From Neocallimastix lanati (nom. inval.) (Eukaryota; Neocallimastigomycota; Neocallimastigomycetes; Neocallimastigales; Neocallimastigaceae), in the NCBI GenBank assembly GCA_016946835.1, contig JACVTC010000037.1, forward strand, positions 218,501-282,500: 64,000 nucleotides of DNA. The letters are read 5' to 3'. The stretch's first letter is position 1. The number at the start of each line of letters is the position of its first letter. The notes beneath the pieces are model-generated. The model was not told the DNA's origin. It saw nothing but the letters and a program-made list of their open reading frames with translations, and did no database searches. The position numbers were made by a program, and so were the translations under genes. Shown here piece after piece: positions 41,447-52,875 of the stretch.

Positions 41447-41990
41447 CGTAATAGATTAAGAATCTCAGTGACTCTCAAGAGATTCTCTGTAAAGATGAGT
41501 TCTTATCCAGACAAAAATTATGTCAAGGGGAAAAAATATTAGGTATAATTAAAAAATCCATATAAAAAGGTAAACATTTTAAAATTTGAAATATTAAATC
41601 TTAATGTTAAATTTAAGAATAAAATTTGTATTTTGAAAGTCAGCAAATTAACAAAATTTATAATAAGAATTTCATAGTTAATAAAAAATATTCAAAATAA
41701 ACAAACCTTTAAAATTTTAAAATAATTCATTAAATTCAAAAATAAACAAGGATTCTAAATTTAAAATAATTTAATTAATTTGGATTTGCTTAGAATATAA
41801 AGGTTGATTTTAAAATAGAAATTAAACAATTCAAGTAAATAAATTGAACTTAAATTATTAAATAATATTTTAAAGTTCATAGTTTAAATCATACAATTAA
41901 TATAAAATTCCTGTTCATTTCCAATATTTAAAAAGCAATATTATCAAATTAAAATTTATCAATAAACTATACAAGATAGTTATAACAAAT

Positions 41991-42371
41991 ATGTCAAAGG
42001 CTACTATAAAGTTAAATAAAGAAACTGGTCTCGGAACTTTAGAATATAATGGAGAAACTTATCAATGCGGTGGAATGCCAGGATTCAATTACCCCAAAGA
42101 TACTACGATAGATACTACTCAAGATGAAGGCAAACCTGATCATGCTAAAGTCAAACAAGAAATGCATTTAAGTGGAGAATTCGTTGACCAAAATGGTAAT
42201 CCTTTTCCAATGCCCTATTCTGTGTCGTGGATAGGTTATAAAGGAGTTTTTATCCATGAAATGGCGCAATTGGAAGGTTCTCATGGATGTATCCACTTAC
42301 TTCCTGGTGATGCTAAAAAGTTTTATGACTCTTTCAATGGAAAAGTAAGAGTTATTTTCAGTTGGATTTAA
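41991..42371 (+). CDS. L,D-transpeptidase (YkuD domain), 126 aa, cargo of the LTR element
   Basis: One intronless 126-aa YkuD catalytic domain and little else. The active-site block is FIHE...EGSHGCIHL, with H89 and the S97-H98-G99-C100 motif; family consensus is SHGC[IV]R, so only the Arg is replaced, by His. A beta-rich N-terminal half (TIKLNKETGLGTLEYNG) fits the fold. No signal peptide, membrane span or LysM/peptidoglycan-binding module. In bacteria this enzyme cross-links or edits peptidoglycan through a Cys thioester. Fungi make no peptidoglycan, so a bacterial origin by transfer is the simplest explanation. It lies in the interior of the LTR-like element on its sense strand. The reading frame is intact despite the clearly diverged LTRs, which hints at retained function. 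Substrate and location unknown. Confidence 0.85.
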   Translation: MSKATIKLNKETGLGTLEYNGETYQCGGMPGFNYPKDTTIDTTQDEGKPDHAKVKQEMHLSGEFVDQNGNPFPMPYSVSWIGYKGVFIHEMAQLEGSHGCIHLLPGDAKKFYDSFNGKVRVIFSWI

Positions 42372-43868
42372 AACAATTCTTGATTCTTAATAATATTGAA
42401 TTACTCATTATGTTAACTAACTACTATTCTATACACACCATTACATTTTTTTTATACATTCAAATAAATTAAGCAAAATTTGAAATATTTTAAAATATGT
42501 TAAATACCATACATTGTAAATATAATGTTACTTATCCTAATAGAATAGTCATATATATAAAATATTAAATTAAAATTCCAATCATATATTTGACCAATAA
42601 AATTGTAAAGTTGAAGTGATAAGTAAATTGAAAAGGACATAATATATGAAATGAACAAATAATTTCAATCATACCAAAATATTCATTTAAATTATCATAC
42701 ATTTAATTCCATATATTCAAAAATTACTATAATAGTTATTAATATAAGAGAAACATAGAATAAGTAAATATCAGTATTAATATATACAATAAAATATATT
42801 CTACTTTAAAAGAGGTTAAACAAAACACATTCATTATATCTACTAGTATTCCAAATAGTAGTAGAATAAACAACATTAATTTACAATTAACTTAGAATTA
42901 ATGTATAATAAATTACTTAATAAATGGAAAAAATTATAATTAACTAGAAGTTAATTAATCTCACAAAATATTGCACAAATTTATAATATATTATTAAACA
43001 GTGAAGCATATATACTTAATTTTATCAGAATATACTTAATAGCTACTTCTTCTCTATAAAAAAGGATATTCGAATGAGGTTGTCACTAAGTACCAACAAA
43101 TATAAGAATAGGTATATTATTATTCATAGATAAAATAGAAATGCATAGCGTGAAATGAGCATATTCTACAACAATTATATTAATTGATTATCTAGCGTGA
43201 AATGAGTATTTTCAATTATATTTAATATAATATCATGATTTAACTTAGCGTGAAATGAGTGTAATCATAGATAATAATAGTAGATGGTGTAAGGCCTTCG
43301 TTAGAAAGGGTTCCATCAATAATGGTATAACATCTTCATAGAAAATATTATATTTAACTCCTCATATTGTCACTTAAGATAATGCGCGCTATAGCTATTG
43401 GTTTTCATTCCAATTAAACGAGCGGGTAGTTCAATATAAAACTGAACTGATAATATTACATAAATACACTTCAGAATACTTTCATGAAAAGTATGGTGCA
43501 ATTATTCATAAATAATATCAAACCCAATTTAAAATTTTCATTTACAAATCAATATATTTTGATTCAAGGAGGAATAATGGTTGTTGAAAATTTATATATA
43601 ACTGACCAAAAAAAAACGCATATCAAAGTTTTTTTATCCATAATAAAATATATAGGTTTTTAAGATGTTTAACCGCAAACATGTCAAATTATAATAGGGT
43701 AATAATATAATTGTTAAAATGAATTAACTAATATATACATTAGAATATAAACTTTAAAATTAATGAAAGTTAAATTATAGCATTTAAAATTAATTAATAG
43801 TTAGAAAAATAGTTCAAGTATACATATTCGTCAGCAAACCAAATTATTCTTTCGGAATAACTAGGTTT
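42372..43868. other. Non-coding interior of the LTR-like element
   Basis: About 1.5 kb without a convincing ORF. It contains three copies of TAGCGTGAAATGAG, and mixed-composition patches at 43270-43450 including GATGG...CCATC and AGTTCA...TGAACT inverted pairs. It may serve packaging or priming of the element; that is inference. Confidence 0.6.
43146..43259 (+). repeat. Three spaced copies of TAGCGTGAAATGAG
   Basis: Perfect 14-mers at 43146-43159, 43193-43206 and 43246-43259, spaced 47 and 53 bp, with unrelated A+T-rich spacers. They lie inside the LTR-like element between the transpeptidase gene and the right LTR. Confidence 0.95.
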
Positions 43869-43877
43869 GAAGGGGAA
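43869..43877 (+). promoter_or_regulatory. Polypurine tract of the LTR-like element
   Basis: GAAGGGGAA directly abuts the TGCTAG start of the right LTR, the place where plus-strand DNA synthesis is primed in LTR retrotransposons. G runs of four are rare in this window. Confidence 0.7.
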
Positions 43878-44088
43878 TGCTAGAATATGTGAAACATATG
43901 AAAATAGTGTTAAATGTATTTATAATGTATTGACACATATTGTATTAAATTGAATGTATAAGCCCGATTTATATATAAAAATACATGTAAATTGTATATA
44001 GAATTATACATTGGTAATTCTTGAGTAACTCTTTTTCATAAAATATATTAATAAAATTGAAATAAATATAAACTATAAATTCCTAACT
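43878..44088 (+). repeat. 3' LTR of the LTR-like element
   Basis: About 211 bp, TGCTAGAATATG...CTAACT, intact relative to the split left copy. It contains a short insertion or duplication (GAAACATATGAAAATAGTG) not in the left LTR. Followed at once by an AAT microsatellite. Confidence 0.8.
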
Positions 44089-44089
44089 C

Positions 44090-44127
<38 letters not shown>

Positions 44128-44225
44128 TAATAATAATAATAATTAATAATAATAATTAATAATAATAATAATAATAATTAATAATAATAATAATTAATAA
44201 TAATAATAATTAATAATAATAAAAT

Positions 44226-44275
<50 letters not shown>

Positions 44276-44285
44276 ATTTTGAGAA
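44089..44285. repeat. AAT/AATT microsatellite at the right border of the LTR element
   Basis: About 190 bp of AAT units broken by AATT. A shorter AAT run borders the left LTR at about 40767-40787, so the element seems to have landed inside one array. Confidence 0.9.
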
Positions 44286-44595
44286 GTTAAATAAATAAAT
44301 AAAATAATTATAATAATTTTTAATTAATATATATATATATAAAAGTATTAAATAGGATCAATTAAATATGATAAATATCAATATTACGTACTATTCACTA
44401 AAATATAAAAAATGTTTTAATATTAATCATTGAATTTATATTTCTTATTCAAATCTTATTCATGCTTTTTTTTTTTTTTTTTTCTAATATACTTTTTAAA
44501 TAAATAAATTTGTATATTAATAAATTAATTTCAAAATTTGTATTTGTAAATATATTATATATTATTTTTTTAAATATAAATTTAATGTATATATG

Positions 44596-44659
44596 TTTAA
44601 AGTTTGCAATAATTTTGGTTATATGTATATATATAACCAAAATTATTGAAAACTTTAAA
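44596..44659. repeat. 28-bp inverted repeat (hairpin)
   Basis: Arms 44596-44623 and 44632-44659 pair at 27 of 28 positions around an 8-nt loop. The left arm starts TTTAAAGTTTGCAATAATTT and the right arm starts TATAACCAAAATTATTGAAA. Sequence is not a simple repeat, so it is unlikely to arise from composition alone. It could be the end structure of a small DNA element or a hairpin RNA. Confidence 0.85.
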
Positions 44660-44720
44660 CTTTATTTATTTATTTATTTATTAAAATTACATGAACATTT
44701 TATGATATAAATAACACTCA

Positions 44721-44777
<57 letters not shown>

Positions 44778-44820
44778 GTATTATATGTCCAATTAGAACA
44801 TAATAATATTTAAAATAGTA

Positions 44821-44822
<2 letters not shown>

Positions 44823-44861
<39 letters not shown>

Positions 44862-45415
44862 CTAAGAGAATAACTTTATTTAATTTATAATAATAATAAT
44901 AAAATTACATGAATTAAATGAAAAAATAACAAATAAAACACATGAAATAAAATATTATATATTATAAAATTATAAAAGTGCGTTAGAAGCAATAGCCTCT
45001 AACTTTTCCCATTCCTCGATGATAACACCACGTCCATTATTGCGAGTAATAATTTCAGTATTAGTGTTATCAAACGAATCTGTATCTGGAGGTAAAAATC
45101 CATGCCTTATCATTTCGACGTTGACGCTCTTAGCAACGGTAGATTCAATGGAATACAATTTCATCATCAATCTAAAAGATCGACAAATTAATGGTATTAC
45201 ATTTATTAGAAACTTCGCAATCCCCACAAAATATGGAACAGTTGACGAAGTTGAACTTTGTTTAAAAATATTGTCAACTAATTGTCTTTGTTCCCCATCA
45301 TTAACTTTAATTTTTGAATATATTGAACGCCCGCCAAGAAGAGCACTCAATATATAATAATAAAAATTATTATCATAATCCTTCTCTGAATCTAAAGAAA
45401 CATCCAAGGATTAGC
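44823..45415 (-). mobile_element. LINE copy 3: best-preserved 3' end, with 12-bp target duplications
   Basis: Perfect duplications of TAAAATAGTAAT lie at 44811-44822 and 45416-45427. The ORF2 tail (145 codons, 44970-45407) is open throughout: DVSLDSEKDYDNNFYYYILS, SIYSKIKVNDGEQRQLVDNI, FLINVIPLICRSFRLMMKLY, GVIIEEWEKLEAIASNALL. The UTR ends AATAAAG ... AGTCTAAAA and the A tail appears as T at about 44825-44858. It is oriented opposite to LINE copy 2 and very similar to it. 5' truncated, so it carries no RT or endonuclease. The open frame is a fragment of ORF2, not a gene of its own. Confidence 0.9.
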
Positions 45416-45427
45416 TAAAATAGTAAT

Positions 45428-45967
45428 GTGAAATAAAAATATAGTTACTAATAATGTAATAATAGGTCAATTGGATTAATAATATTGTTCCAAATAATGC
45501 AATAAGTCTATTGGAATAATAATATTATTAAATATTTAAAAAATAAAGATAATATATTATGTTTCCTTTTTTGTTTACTCTTTTTTATTTATTTTTCCTA
45601 TAAAAAAATTTAATTTTAAACAACCTTTTTATTATAATAGAAAATAACACTTAATTATCATAATATTTATAATTATAAATAACTTCTTTTTGTATTTATG
45701 AATATGATTTTATTTTAAAATGAATTTTTTTTTTTTTTGTTTTTTTACATGAATTCATTTTATTTAAAAAATATATATATACAATATATACTTCTCTAAA
45801 TAAAATTTATATAAAATAAATATAATAAAATTTTTGATATTACTTTCGCTTAATAATTATGTATTTGTTTAAAAGATAATGAAAACCGATTTTTTTTTTA
45901 TTTATTAAATAAAAAGTTCAAAAAATTGTTGTAATAGAAAAGGAATATGAAATTCAATAATTTAAAT
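45428..45967. other. Spacer left of the cofilin stop
   Basis: A+T-rich with T runs near 45727-45747. It presumably carries the cofilin 3' UTR. No gene seen. Confidence 0.6.
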
Positions 45968-46702
45968 TTACTTTCTGTTAACCTTTTCTAAAACAGTTTC
46001 GTAGGAGGCTTCAGCTAAGTCAGTGCATTGGACTTCGATGTAAATACCATCGAGCTTCTTCTTGATAGCTTCCTTGGTGGCAGCGTAAACCATCTTCATC
46101 TTAATTCTAGCAACGTCTGGAGACCAAGTATAGAAGACAATTTTAGATCTTTTACCACCTTCTTCGTTAGTGTATTCGAAATCGTATACAGCATAACGAC
46201 AGTTATCACTTGGAAGTTCTTCTAAGAAGGCATCGTAATCAGCTTTTTCTCCGGTCTTTTCGACTTCGACTTCCTTAAGGTTGTCAGAAATCTTGTAAAT
46301 AATGTACTTTAATTTACGACCGAGCTTTAAATCTTGGTAAACTGAGTAACATTCATCCTTAACACCAACTCCTGAAGCAGCCTGTTTATTAAATGATTAT
46401 TTATTTATAAATAATAGAAAATTATATTATTTTTTATTAATAATTTCATAAAAATAAATTAATTAGTTTTAACTATTTAACTTTTTAATTTATATTTATA
46501 AATAATTATATCTATATTTATAATTTTATATCCTTTAATTAATATGGATAATAATTTTCATTTATTAAATATTTTATCAACTAAAATTTATTTTTATGCA
46601 TGTTTATATATTTTATGTTTTTTTTGCGTATATTATTTTTTTTTTTAATTTTTAAATATAAAACTAATATATAATTTTTTATATATATTTTTTATTTACC
46701 AT
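45968..46702 (-). CDS. COF1: Cofilin / actin-depolymerising factor, ATG-only first exon
   Basis: Severs and recycles actin filaments in the cytoplasm. The main exon (45968-46381) encodes AASGVGVKDECYSVYQDLKL, then KLKYIIYKISDN, CRYAVYDFEYTNEEGGKRSK, IVFYTWSPDVARIKMKMVYA and ends SYETVLEKVNRK, a close match over the full ADF-homology domain. KRSKIVFYTWSPD and the MKMVYAATKEAIKKKL actin-binding helix are intact. No Met opens this exon. The ATG at 46700-46702 is followed directly by GTAAAT, and the 316-bp intron ends CAG before GCT at 46381, giving MAASGVGV and 138 aa. Fungal cofilin genes commonly have an intron in the first few codons, which supports this model. The ATG-only exon is inferred from position and splice signals. 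Confidence 0.95.
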
Positions 46703-47274
46703 TTTATTATTTGATTTTTATTAGTTTTTTAAAAATTATAAATAGATAGTTTAATATAAAATTTTTATGATAATAGAAAAAAAAAAAAAAAAGAAAAAAT
46801 TTTGTCCTTTTATATGATTTTAGAATTTCTGAAAATAATTAATTAATTAAAAGACTTATTATTGGATAGTTTAAAACCTTTTAACCTAAAATAGGAGCAT
46901 TAATATAGAAAATATTTATATATGGAATTATGAATATTTCTATTTTACATTATACATATTTTAATATTATATAATTAATTATAATTTATTATTTTAATAG
47001 TTATTTTTTTTTTTAAAAAAAAAAAAAATCAATAGGATAGGATTCATTATAAATTCTCTTAATTACATTTAATTTAATTAATATTTATTAATATTTATTA
47101 AAAGAAGAATAAAAATGTTGTTATTTTTAACATTATTTTATTATTATATATATAATTGTAATTCTTATTGATTATTATATATTTACTATTACTACTATTA
47201 TAATAATATAATTTATAAATATAATGTTAAAAATAGCAATAATAGTAATTATAAATAATAAATAAATAATGAAT

Positions 47275-47645
47275 AATGAATAAAAAATAATAAATAATAA
47301 ATAATAAATAAATAATAAATAATAAATAATAAATAATAAATAATAAATAATAAATAATAAGTAATAAATAATAAATAATAAATAATAAATAATGAATACT
47401 GAATAATGAATAATAAATAATAAATAATAAATAATGAATAATGAATAATGAATAATAAATAATAAATAATAAATAATAAATAATAAATAATAAATAATAA
47501 ATAATAAATAATAAATAATAAATAATAAATAATAAATAATAAATAATAAATAATAAATAATAAATAATAAATAATAAATAATAAATAATAAATAATAAAT
47601 AATAAATAATAAATAATAAATAATAAATAATAAATAATAAATAAT
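47275..47645. repeat. (AAATAAT)n heptanucleotide array, ~370 bp
   Basis: Almost perfect AAATAAT units, with AATGAAT variants clustered at about 47390-47455. Same unit as the array at 12455-13085 but in the opposite orientation. Confidence 0.93.
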
Positions 47646-49164
47646 TAAATAAATAATAATTAATTAATAATTTAAAAAAAAATAAAAATAAAACGAGATT
47701 TGACTATAAGATAATATAAATAAAATTAACAATTTAATACATTTAATAAATTACAAAATACAATGAAATAAATTAATTTTTATTAAATTTATAAAATTTA
47801 ATAAAAAACAGATATAGTCTAATATATAGAATTCTTTTTTTTTTATCCTTTTTTTATTTGTTTTTTATATTTTATGTTTATTTAACATATTTATTAATAT
47901 CAAATCAAAATATTATTTATATTTCTATTTCTATTTATTTTATTTATTACTAAATTTGTACTACAATTATATTACTGTTATATAATAATATATATTATCA
48001 ACATATAAGCAAAATAAAGGGATATATGTAACATTGATATATTTTTTTACAAAATTATTGAATAAACATAAATTAAATTTAATATATTAATATCAAATCA
48101 GTAACTATAATATATTGTAATTAAATATGTTATGTTATACCCCATATATCTATTAGTTAAAACTATATATTAATAGAGTATTACATAATATATTAAATAT
48201 TTATTGATTAAAAATTAAAATGTAATTAGAGTAAATAAAAAGGTGATATACAACTCAAAAGTTCGATGTACTTTTGTTGGGATTTATTTATTAAATTTAT
48301 TAATTTATTATTTATTTATTTATTTAATTTTATATAAAAACTACATATAATTAAAAAGACTATTTATCAACTTTCTTATTCTTTTAATTACAAACTAACT
48401 TAACATAATATAACTTTTACACAACAACGACTACTATTGCTATTCTCTTAATTCAGAGAAATGCTTTATTTTTATGTTATTTAGTTATAATTAACTATTT
48501 AATTAATTGTTCTTGTGATTAGAATAGACTATTAATAATTATTATTTAAGGAAATATTTAAAAACTATATAAATATAAATATAAAATAATAAGAATAATT
48601 AAAACATTGATTTATGCTATAAAATTTATTATTAATTAAATATATAATTAATATATAGTAATCAAGCCACATATTGAAATTGTTGTGAAATCATTAGATT
48701 TAAATTTGATTTATGACATTAATTTATGTTTGAATAATAAAAACTAATTTTATATTAATTAAGGTTTGAATATTTCATTTTATATCAAAGGGAATAATTA
48801 AAATATGTAGTAAATTGATTAATAGAACTTTAATATATAATCATTGAGTAGCAAAACAATTGAAATATATGGAATTGAAATGAATATATGAATATAAATG
48901 ATTAATTTAAATAAATTAAATACATCATAAATATATTAATTTATATCTAGGTTTAAACTTTATTTGATAATTAAAAAAATATAATAAATATCAAATCATT
49001 ATTATTATTACTTATTTATTTATATTTATTTTATTTATTTATTATATGAAATATATTCTACTTTTAAATTTACCATATTCGAAAATAAAAATACCATATT
49101 TACGAAAATAAAAATGTTTAAATATGGAAATTATTTTGGAATGCTAGTTATCAATATTTCATTA

Positions 49165-49311
<147 letters not shown>

Positions 49312-51233
49312 AAAAAAGAATCCAGAATACTAATATTTAATTTATTTCTAATTAAAGTACCTTTTTTTTTATTTGTTAATTAATTGAAAATATAAATATA
49401 AAGTTGAGATTTTCGATTATTTATAAATAAAATTTTTTATATTTTTTAGGAATTTTTTTTACTGAGAATTAATGAAATATTACTGAAAGCTTTTTTTTTT
49501 TTTTTTGGAAAAAAGAGTAAACAATAATATTTATTATTTATCATTTTGCATTTATAATTATTGCTCTTAAACACGTTATTAAATAAAGTAATAAATAATG
49601 AAAATAAAGAATAAAAATAATTGCCTGTAAAAGAACACTAGATAATAATTTTAATTTTATTTTCTAAATTATTTATAATTATATATAAATTTATTTATAG
49701 AAAATAGAAATATATATTATTATTTTAATTATAATTTTTTATTTTTATTTTATTATTATTTTAATTATATTATTATTTTTCATTTTTATTTTAATTATAT
49801 TATTATTTTTCATTTTTATTTTAATTATATTATTATTTTTCATTTTTATTAATTCTGTATTTATTAATTATTGATCTATTCTACTCTTTCTTAAAAAGGC
49901 AATATTATATAAAAAGGATAAAAATAGAAATAAATATTCAATTTAATTATAATAAAAATAATAATAATAAATATAAAATTTTTAAATAATAATAATAAAA
50001 ATAATAATAATAAATATAAAATTTTTAAATAATAATAATAATTATAATTAATATAATAAAAAAAAAGGTAAAATATAAATGATTAATTAAATTATGATAT
50101 ATTTAATTATATATAATAATATAATGAAGACTATAATAAAATATAATAAATGTATATATTTAATGTTGATTTAAATTTAAACAATTCAAAAAAAATTTAT
50201 ATATAATATATAATATATTTAATAGATATAATAAATAATATTTAAGATAATAATTCTATATAAAATCTGTAATAAATGTCATTAATAGTTTAATCAATTG
50301 CTTAATTATATTCCATCAATAGTAATTATGCTTTTAAATATACGCTAATATAAATAAGATAGTTACAAAAAAGGAAATAAAATTGATAAAATTTAAAATT
50401 TTGAATGTTTAATTTAATATTCAAAATTAAATTAAATTAAAATTAAAAAAAAAAAAAATAATCAAAAAAAATCTAAAATAAAATAAAATTTTTTATTCTA
50501 TATAAGAATTTTTTTTTTTTTAAAATTAAATTTCTGTATAAACTTTCGAGGATGATGATGGTTGCTTATTTCTCATAAGTAATATTAATAAATGAAAAAA
50601 AGGATAAAAAAAAGAGAAAAACCTTTCTAAATAATAGAAATGAATAAAAAAAAAAGGAAAGATAAATAGTTAAAGGAAAAAAAATTGTTGATTGTATAAA
50701 AATTTATTTTTTATTCAAGCAACAAATATATATATATATATATATATATTCTTTTTCTTCTAATAAATTATTAGATTTTCTATTTGTTCCATGTTTAAGA
50801 ATATAACCCTTCCAAGAAAATAATAAGGGAGAGTATTCAATCAATTTAAGAAGAAAAATTAAATGGACTGGTTCATTACAAAAGCATTTACCAATGATAA
50901 AAATCCTATTAAATAAAAATATTTTATTTTTATTTTTTTATTTTTATTTTTTGATATTATCATTTCATTCCTATGTATAATTTGGTTTATATTTATAATA
51001 ATGCTAATTAATTTGTCAATCCCTTTTTATATTAAAATATAGTTATAACTGAATGAAACAACTACTTATATATTACCTCTAACATTCAGAGTAGTTGGTA
51101 TATATAAATTCTTGTACCGTTGTGAGACTAAATATCCAAATGAATCTATTCAAGATACAATATGTTAAGCAGTTATATCTTTATTAATTATTGTTAAAGA
51201 ATCAGTAGAATACTTAAATTCAGTTATACCTAA

Positions 51234-51654
51234 TAATAGATTATAGATTTTTATTTTATTTTATTTTATTTTATTTTATTTTATTTTTTTTTTTTTTTTT
51301 ATATATTAAAATAAATAAGGATTAAAGCAATTTATTTTTTTACTTATTTTTTGTTTTTTTTATTAATACAGTCAAAATTAAATATATATATACAGTTAAA
51401 CCTAAATAATATAAATAAGCGAAGTAATAGATTATAGATTTTTATTTTATTTTAATTTACTTTTATTTTTATTTTTTCATATTAAAATAAATAAGGATTA
51501 AAGCAATTTATCATTTCTTTTTTTTTTTTTTTTTTTTTATTATTACAGTCAAAATTAAATATATATAAACAATTTATATATATATATATGCAGTAAAACC
51601 TAAATAATATAAATAAACGAAATAATAGATTATAGATTTTTATTTTATTTTGTC

Positions 51655-51725
<71 letters not shown>

Positions 51726-51890
51726 TATTATCATTTATTATTATTACAATTAATATTTAATATAAATAAGCGAAATAATAGATTGTAGATTTTTATTTTA
51801 TTTTATTTTCATATTAAAAAAAAAATAAATTGTTTTAATCCTTATTTATTTTTATTATTACAGTCAAGATTAAATATATATATATTGAAG
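51234..51890. repeat. Tandem array of a ~150-200-bp unit, four copies
   Basis: Units start at about 51234, 51425, 51623 and 51776 with TAATAGATTATAGATTTTTA (GATTGTAG in the last). Shared internal blocks are ATAAGGATTAAAGCAATTTA, ATTACAGTCAAAATTAAATA and CCTAAATAATATAAATAA(G/A)CGAA. Length varies through embedded T, TTTA and ATT runs. Non-coding minisatellite/satellite. Confidence 0.85.
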
Positions 51891-52006
51891 TATTTAAATA
51901 TCTAATTAAAAAATACTTTTATATTATAAAATTTTATAACAACATTTAAATATATATAGTAAGGCTTATTATCTTTTCATTTATATACAACTCTTTAAAA
52001 AATATT

Positions 52007-52056
<50 letters not shown>

Positions 52057-52169
52057 TCAATTTGAAATTAATATAATAGAGTTAATTATACAAGATGATT
52101 CTAATAAAATATAATCAAATAATAATTGAAAATTTTTAGGTGGAATACTTTTTAAATAGTTGGCATTCC

Positions 52170-52281
<112 letters not shown>

Positions 52282-52875
52282 TTATAATAAAAAAGCAAAC
52301 ATAAATTAATTTATCAATATCAATAATAAGAACATTAAAAGATAAATTTTTTTTAAAAGAGATAAGAAAAAAAAAATTATTTAAAGGAAATTAATTGTAA
52401 AGAAAGGATTCAAGGCAATTAATATTTATATAATATTTATATAATAAAATGTTTTTTTTATTAGTAATATATATTAACAAAATATAATATTTTTAAATAA
52501 ATATATATGTCGAATAAGGACAAAATATATGATATATGATATTCATAAAAAATATATATATATATAATATATTTTCTTAAATAATATGTCGAATATTGAT
52601 AAAATGAATAAGTTTTAATAAATTCTGATATATAAAATAATTATAAAACTGATTATAAATATTTTTCTTTTATATTAATTATTTTATCATCATTAAAAAC
52701 AAAATATTTTTTTTTTTACAATGAATAAAAAATAGAATGATAATAGGTAAATAGGAAGAGAGTAAAAATAATATATATATATATTATAAACTGATAAATC
52801 TATTTTATGCGTTATTCACTTTTATTGAATTAATTGAATTGCTTAATCATTTACTTATTTTCTCCTTTGAATGGA

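Larger units (their letters stand above)
40788..44088 (+). mobile_element. Non-autonomous LTR-retrotransposon-like element carrying an L,D-transpeptidase gene
   Basis: Direct repeats at 40788-41446 (split by an insertion at 40933-41391) and 43878-44088 share long blocks: TAGAATATGTGAAA at the start, GTATTGACACATATTGTATT, TTGTATATAGAATTATA, TAATTCTTGAGT, CATAAAATATATTA, and CTAACT at the end. Ends TGTTAG/TGCTAG...CTAAC fit TG..CA-type LTRs. A polypurine tract GAAGGGGAA (43869-43877) abuts the right repeat, as expected of a plus-strand LTR element. It sits in an AAT microsatellite, so target duplications cannot be read. No gag, protease, RT or integrase is visible in the 2.4-kb interior, and no clear tRNA primer site follows the left LTR. 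The only recognisable gene is the YkuD ORF at 41991-42371. The copies differ clearly, so the insertion is old. Confidence 0.78.

Noticed and set aside
41460-41486. Primer-binding site downstream of the 5' LTR
   Set aside because: No TGG-type tRNA complement is visible; only a GAATCTC/GAGATTC stem, so priming mode is left open.
43577-43663. 28-codon ORF preceded by AAGGAGG, like a bacterial ribosome site
   Set aside because: Product is short with no family features, and in a eukaryotic context the purine string is probably chance; not evidence of an operon with the transpeptidase.
45019-45357. 112-codon plus-strand frame, and the similar one at 40151-40420
   Set aside because: Antisense shadows of the LINE ORF2 tails in copies 3 and 2; the sense frames match each other and copy 1.
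46028-46225. Plus-strand 65-codon frame
   Set aside because: Antisense shadow of the cofilin exon.
51234-51890. CRISPR-like alternation of repeats and spacers
   Set aside because: Units are long, A+T-rich and variable in length, with simple-repeat interiors and no cas genes; ordinary tandem array in a fungal genome.
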